This document shows, piece after piece, positions 49,103 to 58,424 of a stretch of DNA of 64,000 bases. The notes under the pieces are model-generated. The model did no database searches and was not told the origin of the DNA. It saw nothing but the letters and a program-made list of their open reading frames with translations. How positions within the stretch are numbered: the stretch's first letter is position 1; the number at the start of each line of letters is the position of its first letter. Position numbers and translations under genes: made by a program. The stretch covers positions 1-64,000 of the forward strand of contig NZ_FOJC01000002.1 of the NCBI RefSeq assembly GCF_900109315.1. Reading direction: 5' to 3'. The DNA is from [Haemophilus] ducreyi (lineage in GTDB: Bacteria > Pseudomonadota > Gammaproteobacteria > Enterobacterales > Pasteurellaceae).

Positions 49103-50383
49103 ATGAAATTGAAATTCCGTTATACGAGTCTGATTAGTGTAGTAAGCATTTTTTTTAGTAGTGTGGTTATGGCAGAATCAGATATAGTTATCTCAGTGGA
49201 TGAAGGGGTAAGTATTGCTCAGCCAATTGCTGTTGTGCCTTTTAAAGTAAATGGTGGAGTGCCTGAAGATGTTGGTCAGATTGTTGCAGATGATTTACGT
49301 AATAGTGGTAAATTTACACCTATTCAACGCGCTAAATTACCTTCATACCCTACTTCTGTTGCTGAAATTAATTCTCAGCAATGGACGGATATCGGTGTTG
49401 ATGTGGTCGTTGTGGGGCAAATAACGACCGCTAATAATGGTTATAATGTGGCCTATCAATTAGTTGATACGTTGAGTAATCCTGCGGTAGTATTAGTGCA
49501 AGGATCTTTTAATGTACCTGCAACCCAAATGCGCCAAGCTGCGCATACGGTGAGTGATCAGATTTTTGAAAAGTTAACACAAATTCGTGGCGCATTTAGG
49601 ACGAAAATTGCTTATGTAGTACAACGTGGTGTGTCTGCATATGAGCTAAGAGTGGCTGATTATGACGGTTTTAATGCATTTACTGTTGTAAAAAGTAAAG
49701 AGCCATTAATGTCGCCTGAGTGGTCGCCAAATGGAAGTAAATTGGCATACGTTACTTTTGAAAATAAAAGACCACAAATAGTCGTTCATGATTTGCGTTC
49801 TGGGCAACGTAGTGTGGTGGCTGCATTAAAAGGACATAATGGTGCTCCTGCATTTTCACCTGATGGCTCACGTCTTGCTTTCGCATCTAATCAAGATGGT
49901 GAATTAAATATTTATATTGCCAATATTAATGGTGGGACGCCTATTAAACTAACTGCAAACGTAGGTAATAACACTGAGCCAAGTTGGTCGCCGGATGGTA
50001 GTATAATCTACTTTACTTCCGATCGTGAAGGCTCTCCACAAGTATATAGAATGAGTTCTTCAGGTAATGATGTGATTCCTATCGGAACAAGAGGTAGCTA
50101 TAATGCTAAAGCTTCATCTGATGGTAAGAATTTAATCATGATTGTGGGTGATAATGTGGTGAAACAAGATCTAACTTCAGGTAGTACAGAAGTATTGAGT
50201 TCAACATTTTTAGACGAAAGTCCGAGTATTTCACCAAATGGCATTATGATTATTTATAGCTCGACTAAAGGTACGAGCAAAGTGCTACAATTGGTGTCCG
50301 CAGATGGCCGTTTCAAAGCTAACTTGCCAGGAGCAGAGGGACAATTTAAATTTCCCGCTTGGTCACCTTATTTGACTAAATAA
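49103..50383 (+). CDS. tolB: Tol-Pal system protein TolB
   Basis: A 426-residue periplasmic protein. A signal peptide (ends near VVMAES) precedes an N-terminal domain that contacts TolA and a six-bladed WD40-like propeller with repeated SPDGS/WSP units ([42 protein letters not shown]) that binds Pal. Length matches the family (about 430). GAGG precedes the ATG. Confidence 0.97.
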   Translation: MKLKFRYTSLISVVSIFFSSVVMAESDIVISVDEGVSIAQPIAVVPFKVNGGVPEDVGQIVADDLRNSGKFTPIQRAKLPSYPTSVAEINSQQWTDIGVDVVVVGQITTANNGYNVAYQLVDTLSNPAVVLVQGSFNVPATQMRQAAHTVSDQIFEKLTQIRGAFRTKIAYVVQRGVSAYELRVADYDGFNAFTVVKSKEPLMSPEWSPNGSKLAYVTFENKRPQIVVHDLRSGQRSVVAALKGHNGAPAFSPDGSRLAFASNQDGELNIYIANINGGTPIKLTANVGNNTEPSWSPDGSIIYFTSDREGSPQVYRMSSSGNDVIPIGTRGSYNAKASSDGKNLIMIVGDNVVKQDLTSGSTEVLSSTFLDESPSISPNGIMIIYSSTKGTSKVLQLVSADGRFKANLPGAEGQFKFPAWSPYLTK

Positions 50384-50407
50384 TAAAATTCTTTTTAGGA
50401 GTAATAA

Positions 50408-50881
50408 ATGAAAAAAATAGCTAAAGTATTAATGATCGCGGCACCAGCATTTGTATTAACGGCTTGTAGTAGTTCATCAGGTAAAACAGATGCTAATGCG
50501 AATATGAATGGCGATGCTATGGCGGTTAATCAATTTGGTGGGATGACTAGCGAAGACTTACAGACTCGTTATAACACAGTGTATTTTAATTTTGATAGCT
50601 ATGCTGTTGAAGGGGAATATCGCCAACTTTTAGATGCTCATGCAGCCTATCTAACTTCTTCAAATAGTAAAGTAACGGTTACAGGACATGCGGATGAACG
50701 TGGTACGCCTGAATATAATATCGCTTTAGGTCAGCGTCGTGCAGATGCAGTGAAAAACTATTTAGCGACTAAAGGCGTTAGCCAAGTTTCAACCGTTTCT
50801 TACGGTGAAGAAAAACCTTCTGTATTAGGACATACAGAAGCTGATTATGCGAAAAATCGCCGTGCAGTATTAGAGTACTAA
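50408..50881 (+). CDS. pal: Peptidoglycan-associated lipoprotein Pal (P6-like)
   Basis: A 157-residue outer-membrane lipoprotein with lipobox LTAC (Cys at 20) and an OmpA-like peptidoglycan-binding domain: [38 protein letters not shown] and NRRAVLEY. It ties the outer membrane to the cell wall and to Tol; the H. influenzae counterpart is antigen P6. It ends the tol cluster; cpoB, which follows pal in E. coli, is not here. Confidence 0.97.
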   Translation: MKKIAKVLMIAAPAFVLTACSSSSGKTDANANMNGDAMAVNQFGGMTSEDLQTRYNTVYFNFDSYAVEGEYRQLLDAHAAYLTSSNSKVTVTGHADERGTPEYNIALGQRRADAVKNYLATKGVSQVSTVSYGEEKPSVLGHTEADYAKNRRAVLEY

Positions 50882-50903
50882 TTTATATATTTTAATAATA
50901 TTA

Positions 50904-50931
50904 AAAGCCCTGTATTTTCAGGGCTTTATTT
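50904..50931 (+). terminator. tol-pal terminator
   Basis: Nine-bp stem AAAGCCCTG/CAGGGCTTT (50904-50912 with 50919-50927) and ATTTTT. Confidence 0.88.
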
Positions 50932-51097
50932 TTATGGCTAAGCGGTTAGATAAGTAAAATTTTTTGCTATTTAAAATTTAATAACGTTGGCAGTTAATTA
51001 TTCACGCTTGAGTATTTATTAAAATATTTTCTTTTTGTTATTTTAGGATAAGATAACTTATTGATCTTATTTGTTTTCCAATATAAAAGGACAAAAA

Positions 51098-51958
51098 ATG
51101 CAATTTATTGGCAAAATCATCGGGTTTTTTATTGGTTATAAGCTATTTGGTGGATTATTTGGCGGTTTACTTGGGATTTTTATTGGCCATTTGGCAGATA
51201 AAAAATTGTATGAATTAGGCAGTGTTCGTTCATCTATTTTTGGTAAAAATTTAACACGTCAATCTTTATTTATGCAGACGACTTTTGCCGTGCTTGGCCA
51301 TATTGCAAAAGCAAAAGGGCGAGTTACAGAAGATGATATTCAATTAGCTCGGCAATTAATGGTTCGTTTACGTTTAGATAATGCGAATCAACAGTTAGCT
51401 CAACAAGCATTTACTTTAGGCAAGGAAGCTAATTTTCCGTTACGCCAAGTTATTCAAGAGTTTCGGGAAGCATGTGGGCAACGTGCAGATTTATTGCGTT
51501 TTTTTGTGGAAGTTCAGATGCAAGCGGCGGCTCAAGATGGTCAGTTAGATATCAATGAGCAACAAATTTTATTTACTATTGCCGAAACGATAGGTATGTC
51601 GCGTTTTCAATTTGAGCAAATGCTGGCAATGGTAATGGCGGCACAACAATTTCGATCTGGTGATTTCTATCAGCAATATTCGCAACAACAGGGATCCTAC
51701 CAACAGCATTCATACGATGGCTATCAATACTCAAATAATGGTCCTAATATCAAAGATGCATATACTGTATTGGGTATTAATGAAAATGATGAGCACAATG
51801 CAGTTAAACGTGCATACCGTAAATTGATGAATGAACATCACCCTGATAAATTGGCAGCAAAAGGATTACCTGATGAAATGATGGAGCTAGCCAAGGAAAA
51901 AGCACAACAAATTCAGGCCGCTTATGATCTTATTTGTAAAACGAAAGGATGGAAGTAA
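51098..51958 (+). CDS. djlA: Co-chaperone DjlA
   Basis: A 286-residue type III inner-membrane J protein. One Gly-rich N-terminal membrane segment ([20 protein letters not shown]), a central TerB-like domain (about 55-180), a Gln/Ser/Tyr-rich linker and a C-terminal J domain with the HPD motif (MNEHHPDKL) that stimulates DnaK. The frame is open nine codons upstream, but AAAGGACAAAAA and homology favour 51098. Confidence 0.94.
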   Translation: MQFIGKIIGFFIGYKLFGGLFGGLLGIFIGHLADKKLYELGSVRSSIFGKNLTRQSLFMQTTFAVLGHIAKAKGRVTEDDIQLARQLMVRLRLDNANQQLAQQAFTLGKEANFPLRQVIQEFREACGQRADLLRFFVEVQMQAAAQDGQLDINEQQILFTIAETIGMSRFQFEQMLAMVMAAQQFRSGDFYQQYSQQQGSYQQHSYDGYQYSNNGPNIKDAYTVLGINENDEHNAVKRAYRKLMNEHHPDKLAAKGLPDEMMELAKEKAQQIQAAYDLICKTKGWK

Positions 51959-52047
51959 TTAATATTATAAGGCGTTGGCATATTTTTATTATGGCGATAT
52001 GTGCTAACGCCCTGAGTTACTTATTCAATTACCCATTCAAACGACCA

Positions 52048-53025
52048 ATGATTAAATCAACACCCCGTATTATGTTAGCGCCAATGCAAGGCGTGTTAGA
52101 TCCTTTTATGCGTAAATTACTTACCGCTTATAATGATTATGATCTTTGTGTTTCAGAATTTGTTCGTGTGGTTGATCAACGGTTACCTAAAAAAACATTT
52201 TATCGTTTAGTGCCTGAATTATTACAAGGAGGTTTAACGGACTCGGGGACACCAATTCGCGTACAACTTTTGGGACAATATCCACAATGGTTAGCTGAAA
52301 ATGCTCAATTAGCGATTGAACTTGGCTCTTATGGCATTGATTTTAATTGTGGTTGCCCATCAAAAACAGTTAATGGTAGCCATGGGGGGGCGGCATTATT
52401 AAAAGATCCTGAATTAATTTATTGTGCGACGAAAGCCATTCGTGAAGCGGTTCCAAAAGCACAGCCGGTTTCTGTGAAAATGCGATTAGGTTGGGATTGC
52501 GATAGTCAATGTTTTGAAATTGCGGATGCTATTCAACAAGCTGGGGCAGATGAAATCACTGTACATGGGCGAACTAAGCAGGACGGTTATCGAGCAGAAA
52601 GAATTAATTGGCAAGCGATTGGGCAAATTCAACAACGTTTAAATATTCCGGTCATTGCCAATGGTGAAATTTTGGATTTTAATTCTGCGCAAAAATGTAG
52701 AGAAATTACCGCTTGTTGTGGTCTAATGATTGGGCGTGGAGCATTAAACACGCCAAATTTGAGTAAAGTGATCAAATATAATGTAGCTAAAATGGCTTGG
52801 TCTGAAGTATTACAGTTATTATATGAATATGTAAATATGCCAAATGAACGAGATTCAGGTTTTTATCACGTAGCACGTATTAAACAATGGTTACATTATC
52901 TAGATAAAGCGTATCCTGAAGCGGTTGATTTATTTCAAATAGTAAAAACAGAACACAGCTATGATGGCGTAAAAGCACATATTGAAAAAGCGGTAGGGCG
53001 TAATGAAAAAACAACTTTTCAATGA
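52048..53025 (+). CDS. dusC: tRNA-dihydrouridine(16) synthase DusC
   Basis: A 325-residue flavin enzyme that reduces U16 in the tRNA D-loop. It has [11 protein letters not shown] at the FMN site, [27 protein letters not shown] with the catalytic Cys, [18 protein letters not shown] and VIANGEI. The strong match to DusC ([10 protein letters not shown]) separates it from DusA/B. The frame is open upstream into djlA; 52048 is chosen by homology, 51991 is an alternative, and neither has a clear ribosome-binding site. Confidence 0.92.
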   Translation: MIKSTPRIMLAPMQGVLDPFMRKLLTAYNDYDLCVSEFVRVVDQRLPKKTFYRLVPELLQGGLTDSGTPIRVQLLGQYPQWLAENAQLAIELGSYGIDFNCGCPSKTVNGSHGGAALLKDPELIYCATKAIREAVPKAQPVSVKMRLGWDCDSQCFEIADAIQQAGADEITVHGRTKQDGYRAERINWQAIGQIQQRLNIPVIANGEILDFNSAQKCREITACCGLMIGRGALNTPNLSKVIKYNVAKMAWSEVLQLLYEYVNMPNERDSGFYHVARIKQWLHYLDKAYPEAVDLFQIVKTEHSYDGVKAHIEKAVGRNEKTTFQ

Positions 53026-54028
53026 AGAAAATGTTTCAATTGAGCAAAAGATTGAAGCTAAACAGGAATTTGATGCTACAAAAGTGAGCGTTGAAGGTGA
53101 AACAGAGCAATTAACGGCGGAACTGGTTATTGAAAAAGGCTTTACACCTTCACGTTTTTGGATAAGAGGATTATTAGCGGTTTTAGTGTTGTTTGGGCTA
53201 GCCGTGATAGCACGAAGTGTTCAATGCTTGATCGATAGCGTGCAAGCGCATCAATGGATTGATTTAGCTTTTGCAATCGTCTTTTTTATGGTCAGTTTAG
53301 CGGGGATTGGTGCAATTATTCGCGAATGGTATTGGTTAGTTTATTTACGTAAACATCAAGATACTCAACATATAAGTAAGCAATTATTGATGGATGAATT
53401 ATTGGTGACTAGCGGTCAAGATAATGTAGCTATTTGCCACCAGATTTTAGCAGATTTAAAATCATTACCGCATATTGCAGTAGCGAAACAACGTTGGCAA
53501 AGTCAATTAAATGAAGCCTATAATGCAAAAGAAGTGCTGTATTTATTTAGTGAAAATGTATTGAAGCCACTTGATACACAAGTAAAACAAATTATTGCTA
53601 AAAATGCCACTGAAAATGCGATTATTGTAGCCGTTAGCCCGTTAGCAATTGTGGATATGCTGATGATTGCGTGGCGTAATATTGCGTTAGTAAATAAGAT
53701 CAGTCGATTATATGGAATGCGATTAGGTTATCTGAGCCGGCTTAAATTATTTAAGATGGTGCTTACAAATATGGTATTTGCGGGCGCTACTGAAATGGCA
53801 ACCGATGTAGGAATGGATTTTTTCTCACAAAATTTAACCGCTAAAGTTTCGCTTAGGGCGGCACAAGGCATTGGCGTGGGGTTATTGACGGCGAGATTAG
53901 GCATTAAAGCGATGGAATTTTGCCGTCCAATTGCCTTTCAAAAAGAAGAGCGCCCCAAAATATCAGAGATTCGGCAACAGTTATTGATTGCGGTTAAAAA
54001 TCGTTTTTTTGCTAAAAATGCAGCTTAG
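53003..54028 (+). CDS. ycjF: YcjF family membrane protein (UPF0283)
   Basis: A 341-residue inner-membrane protein of the TIGR01620/YcjF family with two N-terminal spans (about 56-75 and 92-112) and a C-terminal region with [27 protein letters not shown]. Its function is unknown; in E. coli it follows the GTPase gene ycjX in a stress-induced cluster. ycjX is not adjacent here; instead this gene overlaps dusC by 23 bases. Confidence 0.88.
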   Translation: MKKQLFNEENVSIEQKIEAKQEFDATKVSVEGETEQLTAELVIEKGFTPSRFWIRGLLAVLVLFGLAVIARSVQCLIDSVQAHQWIDLAFAIVFFMVSLAGIGAIIREWYWLVYLRKHQDTQHISKQLLMDELLVTSGQDNVAICHQILADLKSLPHIAVAKQRWQSQLNEAYNAKEVLYLFSENVLKPLDTQVKQIIAKNATENAIIVAVSPLAIVDMLMIAWRNIALVNKISRLYGMRLGYLSRLKLFKMVLTNMVFAGATEMATDVGMDFFSQNLTAKVSLRAAQGIGVGLLTARLGIKAMEFCRPIAFQKEERPKISEIRQQLLIAVKNRFFAKNAA

Positions 54029-54062
54029 ATAATACAACAAGCACATTGCGCACGTGATATAT

Positions 54063-54091
54063 AAGCACTTGATCATTCAAGTGCTTTTTTT
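54063..54091 (+). terminator. ycjF terminator
   Basis: Ten-bp stem AAGCACTTGA/TCAAGTGCTT (54063-54072 with 54077-54086) followed by T. Confidence 0.88.
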
Positions 54092-54094
54092 CAT

Positions 54095-56011
54095 CTATTT
54101 TAGCATCTTTTCTAATGTTTCTTGTGCTTCTAACCACATTAGCTCATTTTCTTCCAGTGATCTTTTGGCTTCTACTTGTTGAGCAAGTGTTTCAGCTAAT
54201 TGTGCTTTATTGCCTGCTTCATAAAGCGTATTTGAGGCAAGTAATGTCTCTAGTGTGGTTAGTTTTTCAGTTGCTTTTTCTATCGCGTTTTCCAATTGGC
54301 TAATTTTTTTGCGTAATGGCGCCGTTTGTTGGCGAAGTTCTGCCGCTAAGCGTTTTTGCGCTTTATGGGATTGAGCAGAATTATCTTGCTCAGTTTTGTT
54401 TAACGCGGTTGAATTTACTTGATTGCTGACAGTGGCAAGTTGATTCTGTTCGATCAGCCACTTTTGATAATCGTCTAAATCACCTTTAAATTCGGCGACT
54501 TTATGATTATGCACCAAATAGAATTCATTGACGGTCGTGCGTAATAAATGGCGGTCGTGTGAAACAACAACTAAAGAACCTTCATAATAAGTTAAGGCAT
54601 CTGTTAATGCTTGACGCATATCTAAATCTAAATGGTTGGTTGGTTCATCTAATAACAACAGATTTGGGCGTTGCCAAACAATTAATGCTAATACCAGACG
54701 GGCTTTTTCACCGCCTGAAAAAGTCATTACCGGTTGATTGACTTTATCTCCTTTAAAGTCAAAACCGCCCAAATAATTGCGTAATGCTTGTTCAGTTTGC
54801 TGTGGAGCTAATTTTTGTAAATGCCAAAGTGGGCTTTCATCAAAGCGTAATGTATCCACTTGATGTTGCGCAAAATAGCCTAACTGTACCCCTTTTGCGA
54901 GTTGAATATTACCTGCCAGTGGGTCGATTTTTCCGGCTAATAGTTTAATTAGGGTTGATTTACCCGCACCATTGCGACCAAGCAATCCGATACGAGAGCC
55001 CGGCACTAAATTAAGTTTGACAGATTCTAAAATAACTTGTTTCTCATAACCGGCACTGACTTTTTCCATCATCAGTAACGGACTAGACAACGATAATGGC
55101 GGTTTAAACTCAAATTCAAACGGTGAATCTGCATAAGCCGGTGCAATCAATTCCATTTTTTCGAGCGCTTTGATACGGCTTTGTGCTTGTTTGGCTTTGG
55201 TGGCTTTCGCTTTAAAGCGGTCAATAAAACTTTGTAAATGAGCCACTTTTCTTTGTTGTTGTTGATAAGCCGCATTTTGTTGCGAAATCTTAGTCGCTCG
55301 TTGTATCTCAAAAGAGGTGTAGTTGCCGGTGTATTCTTGAAACCGTTGGTTTTCCAAGTGAATCACGTGATCAATAATGGGATCTAAAAAGTCACGGTCG
55401 TGTGAAATGAGCAGTAAAGTGCCACGGTAATTAGTCAACCATTTTTCTAACCAAATCACTGCATCTAAATCTAAATGGTTGGTGGGTTCGTCAAGTAATA
55501 ATAAGTCAGAGCGACATAGCAATGCTTGTGCTAGGTTTAAACGCATACGCCAACCACCAGAAAATGATTTCACTGCCAAGGTAAGTTGTTCATTAGCGAA
55601 ACCTAAGCCATTTAATAATGCCGCAGCACGAGCCTGAATCGTCCACGCATCAATCATATCTAGATGGTTGTGAATATGGGCGATTTGATTACCGTCATTT
55701 GCCAAGTTGGCTTTTTCAAGCTGTGTCATCAACGTAGTATATTCACGGTCACCTTGAATAACGTAATCTAGTGCAGAAATATCTAATGCCGGAGTTTCTT
55801 GATTGACCCACGCCATTGAGCAGTTTTTGGGTAACGCGACTTCACCTGCTTCTGCTTGAAGTTCGCCTTTTATTAAAGCAAAGAGTGAGGATTTCCCACA
55901 ACCATTTTTGCCAACAAAGCCAACTTTTTGGCCTTTATGAATAGTCGCAGAGGTTTTATCTAAAAGGACATTAAGCCCTCGTTTTAAAATTAGTTCTGTA
56001 AAAAAGATCAT
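54095..56011 (-). CDS. yheS: ABC-F family ATPase YheS
   Basis: A 638-residue cytoplasmic protein with two ABC cassettes and no membrane segments. First cassette: GKNGCGKSS, FSGGWRMRL, LLLLDEPTNHLDLDA. Second: GRNGAGKST, FSGGEKARL, LLLLDEPTNHLDLD. The linker (P-site tRNA interaction motif region, about 235-300) and a charged C-terminal coiled coil (about 555-635) are as in E. coli YheS (637). ABC-F proteins act on the ribosome; YheS is thought to relieve particular stalls. Confidence 0.94.
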   Translation of the reverse strand: MIFFTELILKRGLNVLLDKTSATIHKGQKVGFVGKNGCGKSSLFALIKGELQAEAGEVALPKNCSMAWVNQETPALDISALDYVIQGDREYTTLMTQLEKANLANDGNQIAHIHNHLDMIDAWTIQARAAALLNGLGFANEQLTLAVKSFSGGWRMRLNLAQALLCRSDLLLLDEPTNHLDLDAVIWLEKWLTNYRGTLLLISHDRDFLDPIIDHVIHLENQRFQEYTGNYTSFEIQRATKISQQNAAYQQQQRKVAHLQSFIDRFKAKATKAKQAQSRIKALEKMELIAPAYADSPFEFEFKPPLSLSSPLLMMEKVSAGYEKQVILESVKLNLVPGSRIGLLGRNGAGKSTLIKLLAGKIDPLAGNIQLAKGVQLGYFAQHQVDTLRFDESPLWHLQKLAPQQTEQALRNYLGGFDFKGDKVNQPVMTFSGGEKARLVLALIVWQRPNLLLLDEPTNHLDLDMRQALTDALTYYEGSLVVVSHDRHLLRTTVNEFYLVHNHKVAEFKGDLDDYQKWLIEQNQLATVSNQVNSTALNKTEQDNSAQSHKAQKRLAAELRQQTAPLRKKISQLENAIEKATEKLTTLETLLASNTLYEAGNKAQLAETLAQQVEAKRSLEENELMWLEAQETLEKMLK

Positions 56012-56149
56012 TGCTAGCGGTCTGTTTATGTTAAAATTTTGAAATTAATAGCCTATTTTAGCAGATTGAAACAAAAAATAGTGAGATTAGCTATTTTAGA
56101 ATAAGTTAATGATTACATATATAGATAAATTCAGAGGATATTTAAAATT

Positions 56150-57379
56150 ATGGCATTACTTCCTTTCGCTGATGCATTGAATCAAATGCTTGAACGTTTA
56201 ATTGTAACGGATAAATTTGAAGCACTTGCACTGAATGAATGTGCTAACAGAGTTGTGGCAGAAGATATTTTCTCACCGATTAATGTGCCTAGTTTTGATA
56301 ACTCTGCAATGGATGGTTATGCGGTTCGAATTGCTGATTTACAAGCCAATTTAACATTGAAAGTAGCCGGTAAAGCATTAGCAGGCCATCCATTTACACA
56401 GCCAATTCACGCGGGGGAATGTGTTCGCATTATGACAGGAGCAATGGTGTCTGCTGAGATGGATGCTGTTGTTATGCAAGAAGATACTGTTATGAATCCA
56501 GATGGCACTGTTACTTTCAATGCAGTGGAAAAAGTTGGGCAAAATATTCGTCGTATTGGCGATGATATTCAACAACATGCATTAGTATTAGCTAAAGGTA
56601 GCCAATTAAATGTCACAACATTGCCATTATTAGCCTCACTTGGAATTGCGAATGTGCCAGTTTTTCCACGCTTGAAAGTGGCGATTCTTTCTACGGGTGA
56701 TGAGCTAACGTCGGTTGGTCAGCCACTTGAAGCGGGTAAAATTTACGACACCAATCGTTTTGCCGTTCGTTTAATGTTAGAGAAATTAAATTGTGATATC
56801 CAAGATTATGGTATTTTGCCAGATGATCCGGTGCTTTTTGAACAAATTTTTACTGAAGCACAAGCTAATGCAGATGTGTTAATTACCAGTGGCGGAGTAT
56901 CAGTAGGTGACGCTGATTTTACGAAAGATGTTTTGCAAAAATTAGGTGAAGTTGGTTTTTGGAAAATCGCAATGAAGCCGGGTAAACCCTTTGCATTTGG
57001 TAAATTATCCAATGCGTGGTTTTTTGGTTTACCGGGTAATCCCGTTTCCGCGTTAGTCACTTTCTATCAGCTAGTTCAGCCGGCTTTAGCAAAATTAGCG
57101 GGTTTAAATCAAGCCGTGCGGGCTAATTTAACGCAAAGTATGACGGCCATTGCTTGTCACGCACTCAAAAAAGCAGTAGGGCGCCAAGATTTTCAACGAG
57201 GTTTCTATTATCTAAATGAAGCCGGGGAAATGCTTGTACGAGCGGTTGGCACTCAAGGTTCACATATTTTCAGTGCTTTTTATGAAAGTAACTGTTTTAT
57301 TGTCTTAGAAGCAGAACGCGGCAATGTTGTTGCAGGCGAAAAAGTCACTATTCAGCCATTTAATGGATTATTACGCTAA
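56150..57379 (+). CDS. moeA: Molybdopterin molybdenumtransferase MoeA
   Basis: A 409-residue cytoplasmic enzyme that inserts molybdate into adenylated molybdopterin. N-terminal domains include NVPSFDNSAMDGYAVR, and the catalytic MogA-like domain has STGDEL, GGVSVGDADF and MKPGKPFAFG, then a C-terminal domain. GAGGAT precedes the ATG. Its stop overlaps the moeB start by one base. It uses the molybdate imported by ModABC. Confidence 0.96.
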   Translation: MALLPFADALNQMLERLIVTDKFEALALNECANRVVAEDIFSPINVPSFDNSAMDGYAVRIADLQANLTLKVAGKALAGHPFTQPIHAGECVRIMTGAMVSAEMDAVVMQEDTVMNPDGTVTFNAVEKVGQNIRRIGDDIQQHALVLAKGSQLNVTTLPLLASLGIANVPVFPRLKVAILSTGDELTSVGQPLEAGKIYDTNRFAVRLMLEKLNCDIQDYGILPDDPVLFEQIFTEAQANADVLITSGGVSVGDADFTKDVLQKLGEVGFWKIAMKPGKPFAFGKLSNAWFFGLPGNPVSALVTFYQLVQPALAKLAGLNQAVRANLTQSMTAIACHALKKAVGRQDFQRGFYYLNEAGEMLVRAVGTQGSHIFSAFYESNCFIVLEAERGNVVAGEKVTIQPFNGLLR

Positions 57380-58128
57380 TGGAATTAACAGATCAAGAAA
57401 TGCTGCGTTATAACCGGCAAATTATATTGCAAAATGTTGATTTTGATGGACAAGAAAAGTTGAAAGCAAGTCGCGTTTTGATTGTTGGATTAGGTGGCTT
57501 AGGCTGTGCTGCTGCACAATATTTGGCAGCTGCTGGGATCGGGCGGTTAATTTTAGTTGATTTTGATGAAGTATCGTATTCAAATTTACAACGCCAAATT
57601 TTACACAGTGAAGCGAATATTGGTATGCCGAAAGTGCAATCTGCCAAAGCCCGATTAAGTCAGATTAATCCTTACATTCAAATTGATGCCATTAATCAAA
57701 AATGTAGTAGTGAACAATGGGCTAGCTTGATTGCTAAAGTTGATGTAGTCGTGGATTGTACGGATAATGTTGAAGTACGTAATCAACTAAATGTGCAATG
57801 TTTTGCACAAAAAAGACCGCTTGTGTCAGGTTCTGCCATTCGTTTTGAAGGACAAATTTCCGTGTTTACTTATCAAGCTGATGAGCCTTGCTATAGTTGT
57901 TTAAGTCAATTATTTGGTAGCGGTACGTTAAGCTGTGTTGAAGCGGGCGTAATTGCGCCAATTGTTGGCGTGATTGGTAGTTTACAAGCGTTAGAAACGA
58001 TCAAATTATTGTTAATGATCGGCACGCATTTAACCGGTAAATTGCTTATAATGGATGGTTTACATTTTTCTGTACGTGAGATGACTTTACCTAAGCTTAC
58101 GACTTGTCCGATTTGTCATAAAGCGTAA
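57379..58128 (+). CDS. moeB: Molybdopterin-synthase adenylyltransferase MoeB
   Basis: A 249-residue E1-like enzyme that adenylates the C terminus of MoaD. It has the nucleotide-binding GLGGLGCAAAQYLAAAGIG, DFDEVSYSNLQRQ, DCTDN and two Cys pairs for zinc (CYSCL and CPIC). The TLSCVEAGVIAPIVG loop is typical. It is translationally coupled to moeA. An uptake signal lies at 57816-57824. Confidence 0.96.
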   Translation: MELTDQEMLRYNRQIILQNVDFDGQEKLKASRVLIVGLGGLGCAAAQYLAAAGIGRLILVDFDEVSYSNLQRQILHSEANIGMPKVQSAKARLSQINPYIQIDAINQKCSSEQWASLIAKVDVVVDCTDNVEVRNQLNVQCFAQKRPLVSGSAIRFEGQISVFTYQADEPCYSCLSQLFGSGTLSCVEAGVIAPIVGVIGSLQALETIKLLLMIGTHLTGKLLIMDGLHFSVREMTLPKLTTCPICHKA

Positions 58129-58175
58129 TAGAAGTTTCAAGAAATGCAAAGAAGTGAGAAGTTCGGTTTTATAGT

Positions 58176-58204
58176 TTGACGATAAAAAGCTTTCTCAGTA
58201 ATAT
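58176..58204 (+). promoter_or_regulatory. Strong predicted sigma-70 promoter downstream of moeB
   Basis: TTGACG (58176-58181), exactly 17 bases, then TAATAT (58199-58204). Both hexamers match the consensus in five of six or better functional positions. It points into a 200-base gap that has no annotated gene. Confidence 0.65.
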
Positions 58205-58285
58205 GCTCTCGACATCTTATTCCTCCTTATGTTGTTCATCGGTGAAACTGTAAGTTGAGATCTTGTTTGCAGTTTGGGAGGAGGA

Positions 58286-58345
58286 GTGACTCATTTCCTT
58301 TTAGTTTTGCTTTTGTTTTTTTGTTTTATTTGTCTCCTTTTATAG
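58286..58345 (+). CDS. Possible 19-residue hydrophobic peptide (type I toxin-like)
   Basis: GTG-initiated frame MTHFLLVLLLFFCFICLLL, stop TAG. GGGAGGAGG at 58276-58284 ends one base before the GTG; its GGAG core is five bases away. Size and composition recall small membrane toxins such as Ibs (18-19 residues). The tract is T-rich, and T-rich DNA yields Leu/Phe frames by chance, so coding is uncertain. On the opposite strand, short frames at 58217-58294 and 58195-58215 also exist, the second with an excellent AAGGAGG. Confidence 0.3.
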   Translation: MTHFLLVLLLFFCFICLLL

Positions 58346-58385
58346 AACAGTAATTCATTTTAAGAATTAGAACAAAAGAATTTTC

Positions 58386-58417
58386 CCCCGTAGTTTTCTA
58401 CGGGGTTTCTTTTTTTT
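58386..58417 (+). terminator. Strong intrinsic terminator
   Basis: Eight-bp stem CCCCGTAG/CTACGGGG (58386-58393 with 58398-58405), TTTT loop, then TTTCTTTTTTTT. On the minus strand no T run follows, so it serves the plus strand. Confidence 0.9.
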
Positions 58418-58424
58418 ATAGGGT

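Larger units (their letters stand above)
58211..58417 (+). ncRNA. Candidate small RNA or small mRNA with self-sequestered ribosome-binding site
   Basis: A transcript of about 207 bases is predicted from the promoter at 58176 to the terminator at 58386. Near its 5' end ATTCCTCCTT (58219-58228) can pair with GGAGGAGGAGT (58278-58287) through 10 pairs, two of them G-U, burying a very strong ribosome-binding site. A second potential pairing is CTCGAC (58208-58213) with GTTGAG (58254-58259). The 3' half is U-rich, as in Hfq-binding RNAs. I do not recognise a known RNA family. The start is inferred from the promoter only. Confidence 0.5.

Noticed and set aside
58203..58253. 16-codon frame from the ATG inside the -10 region of the candidate small RNA promoter
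   Set aside because: Its start would lie upstream of the predicted transcription start and it has no ribosome-binding site.
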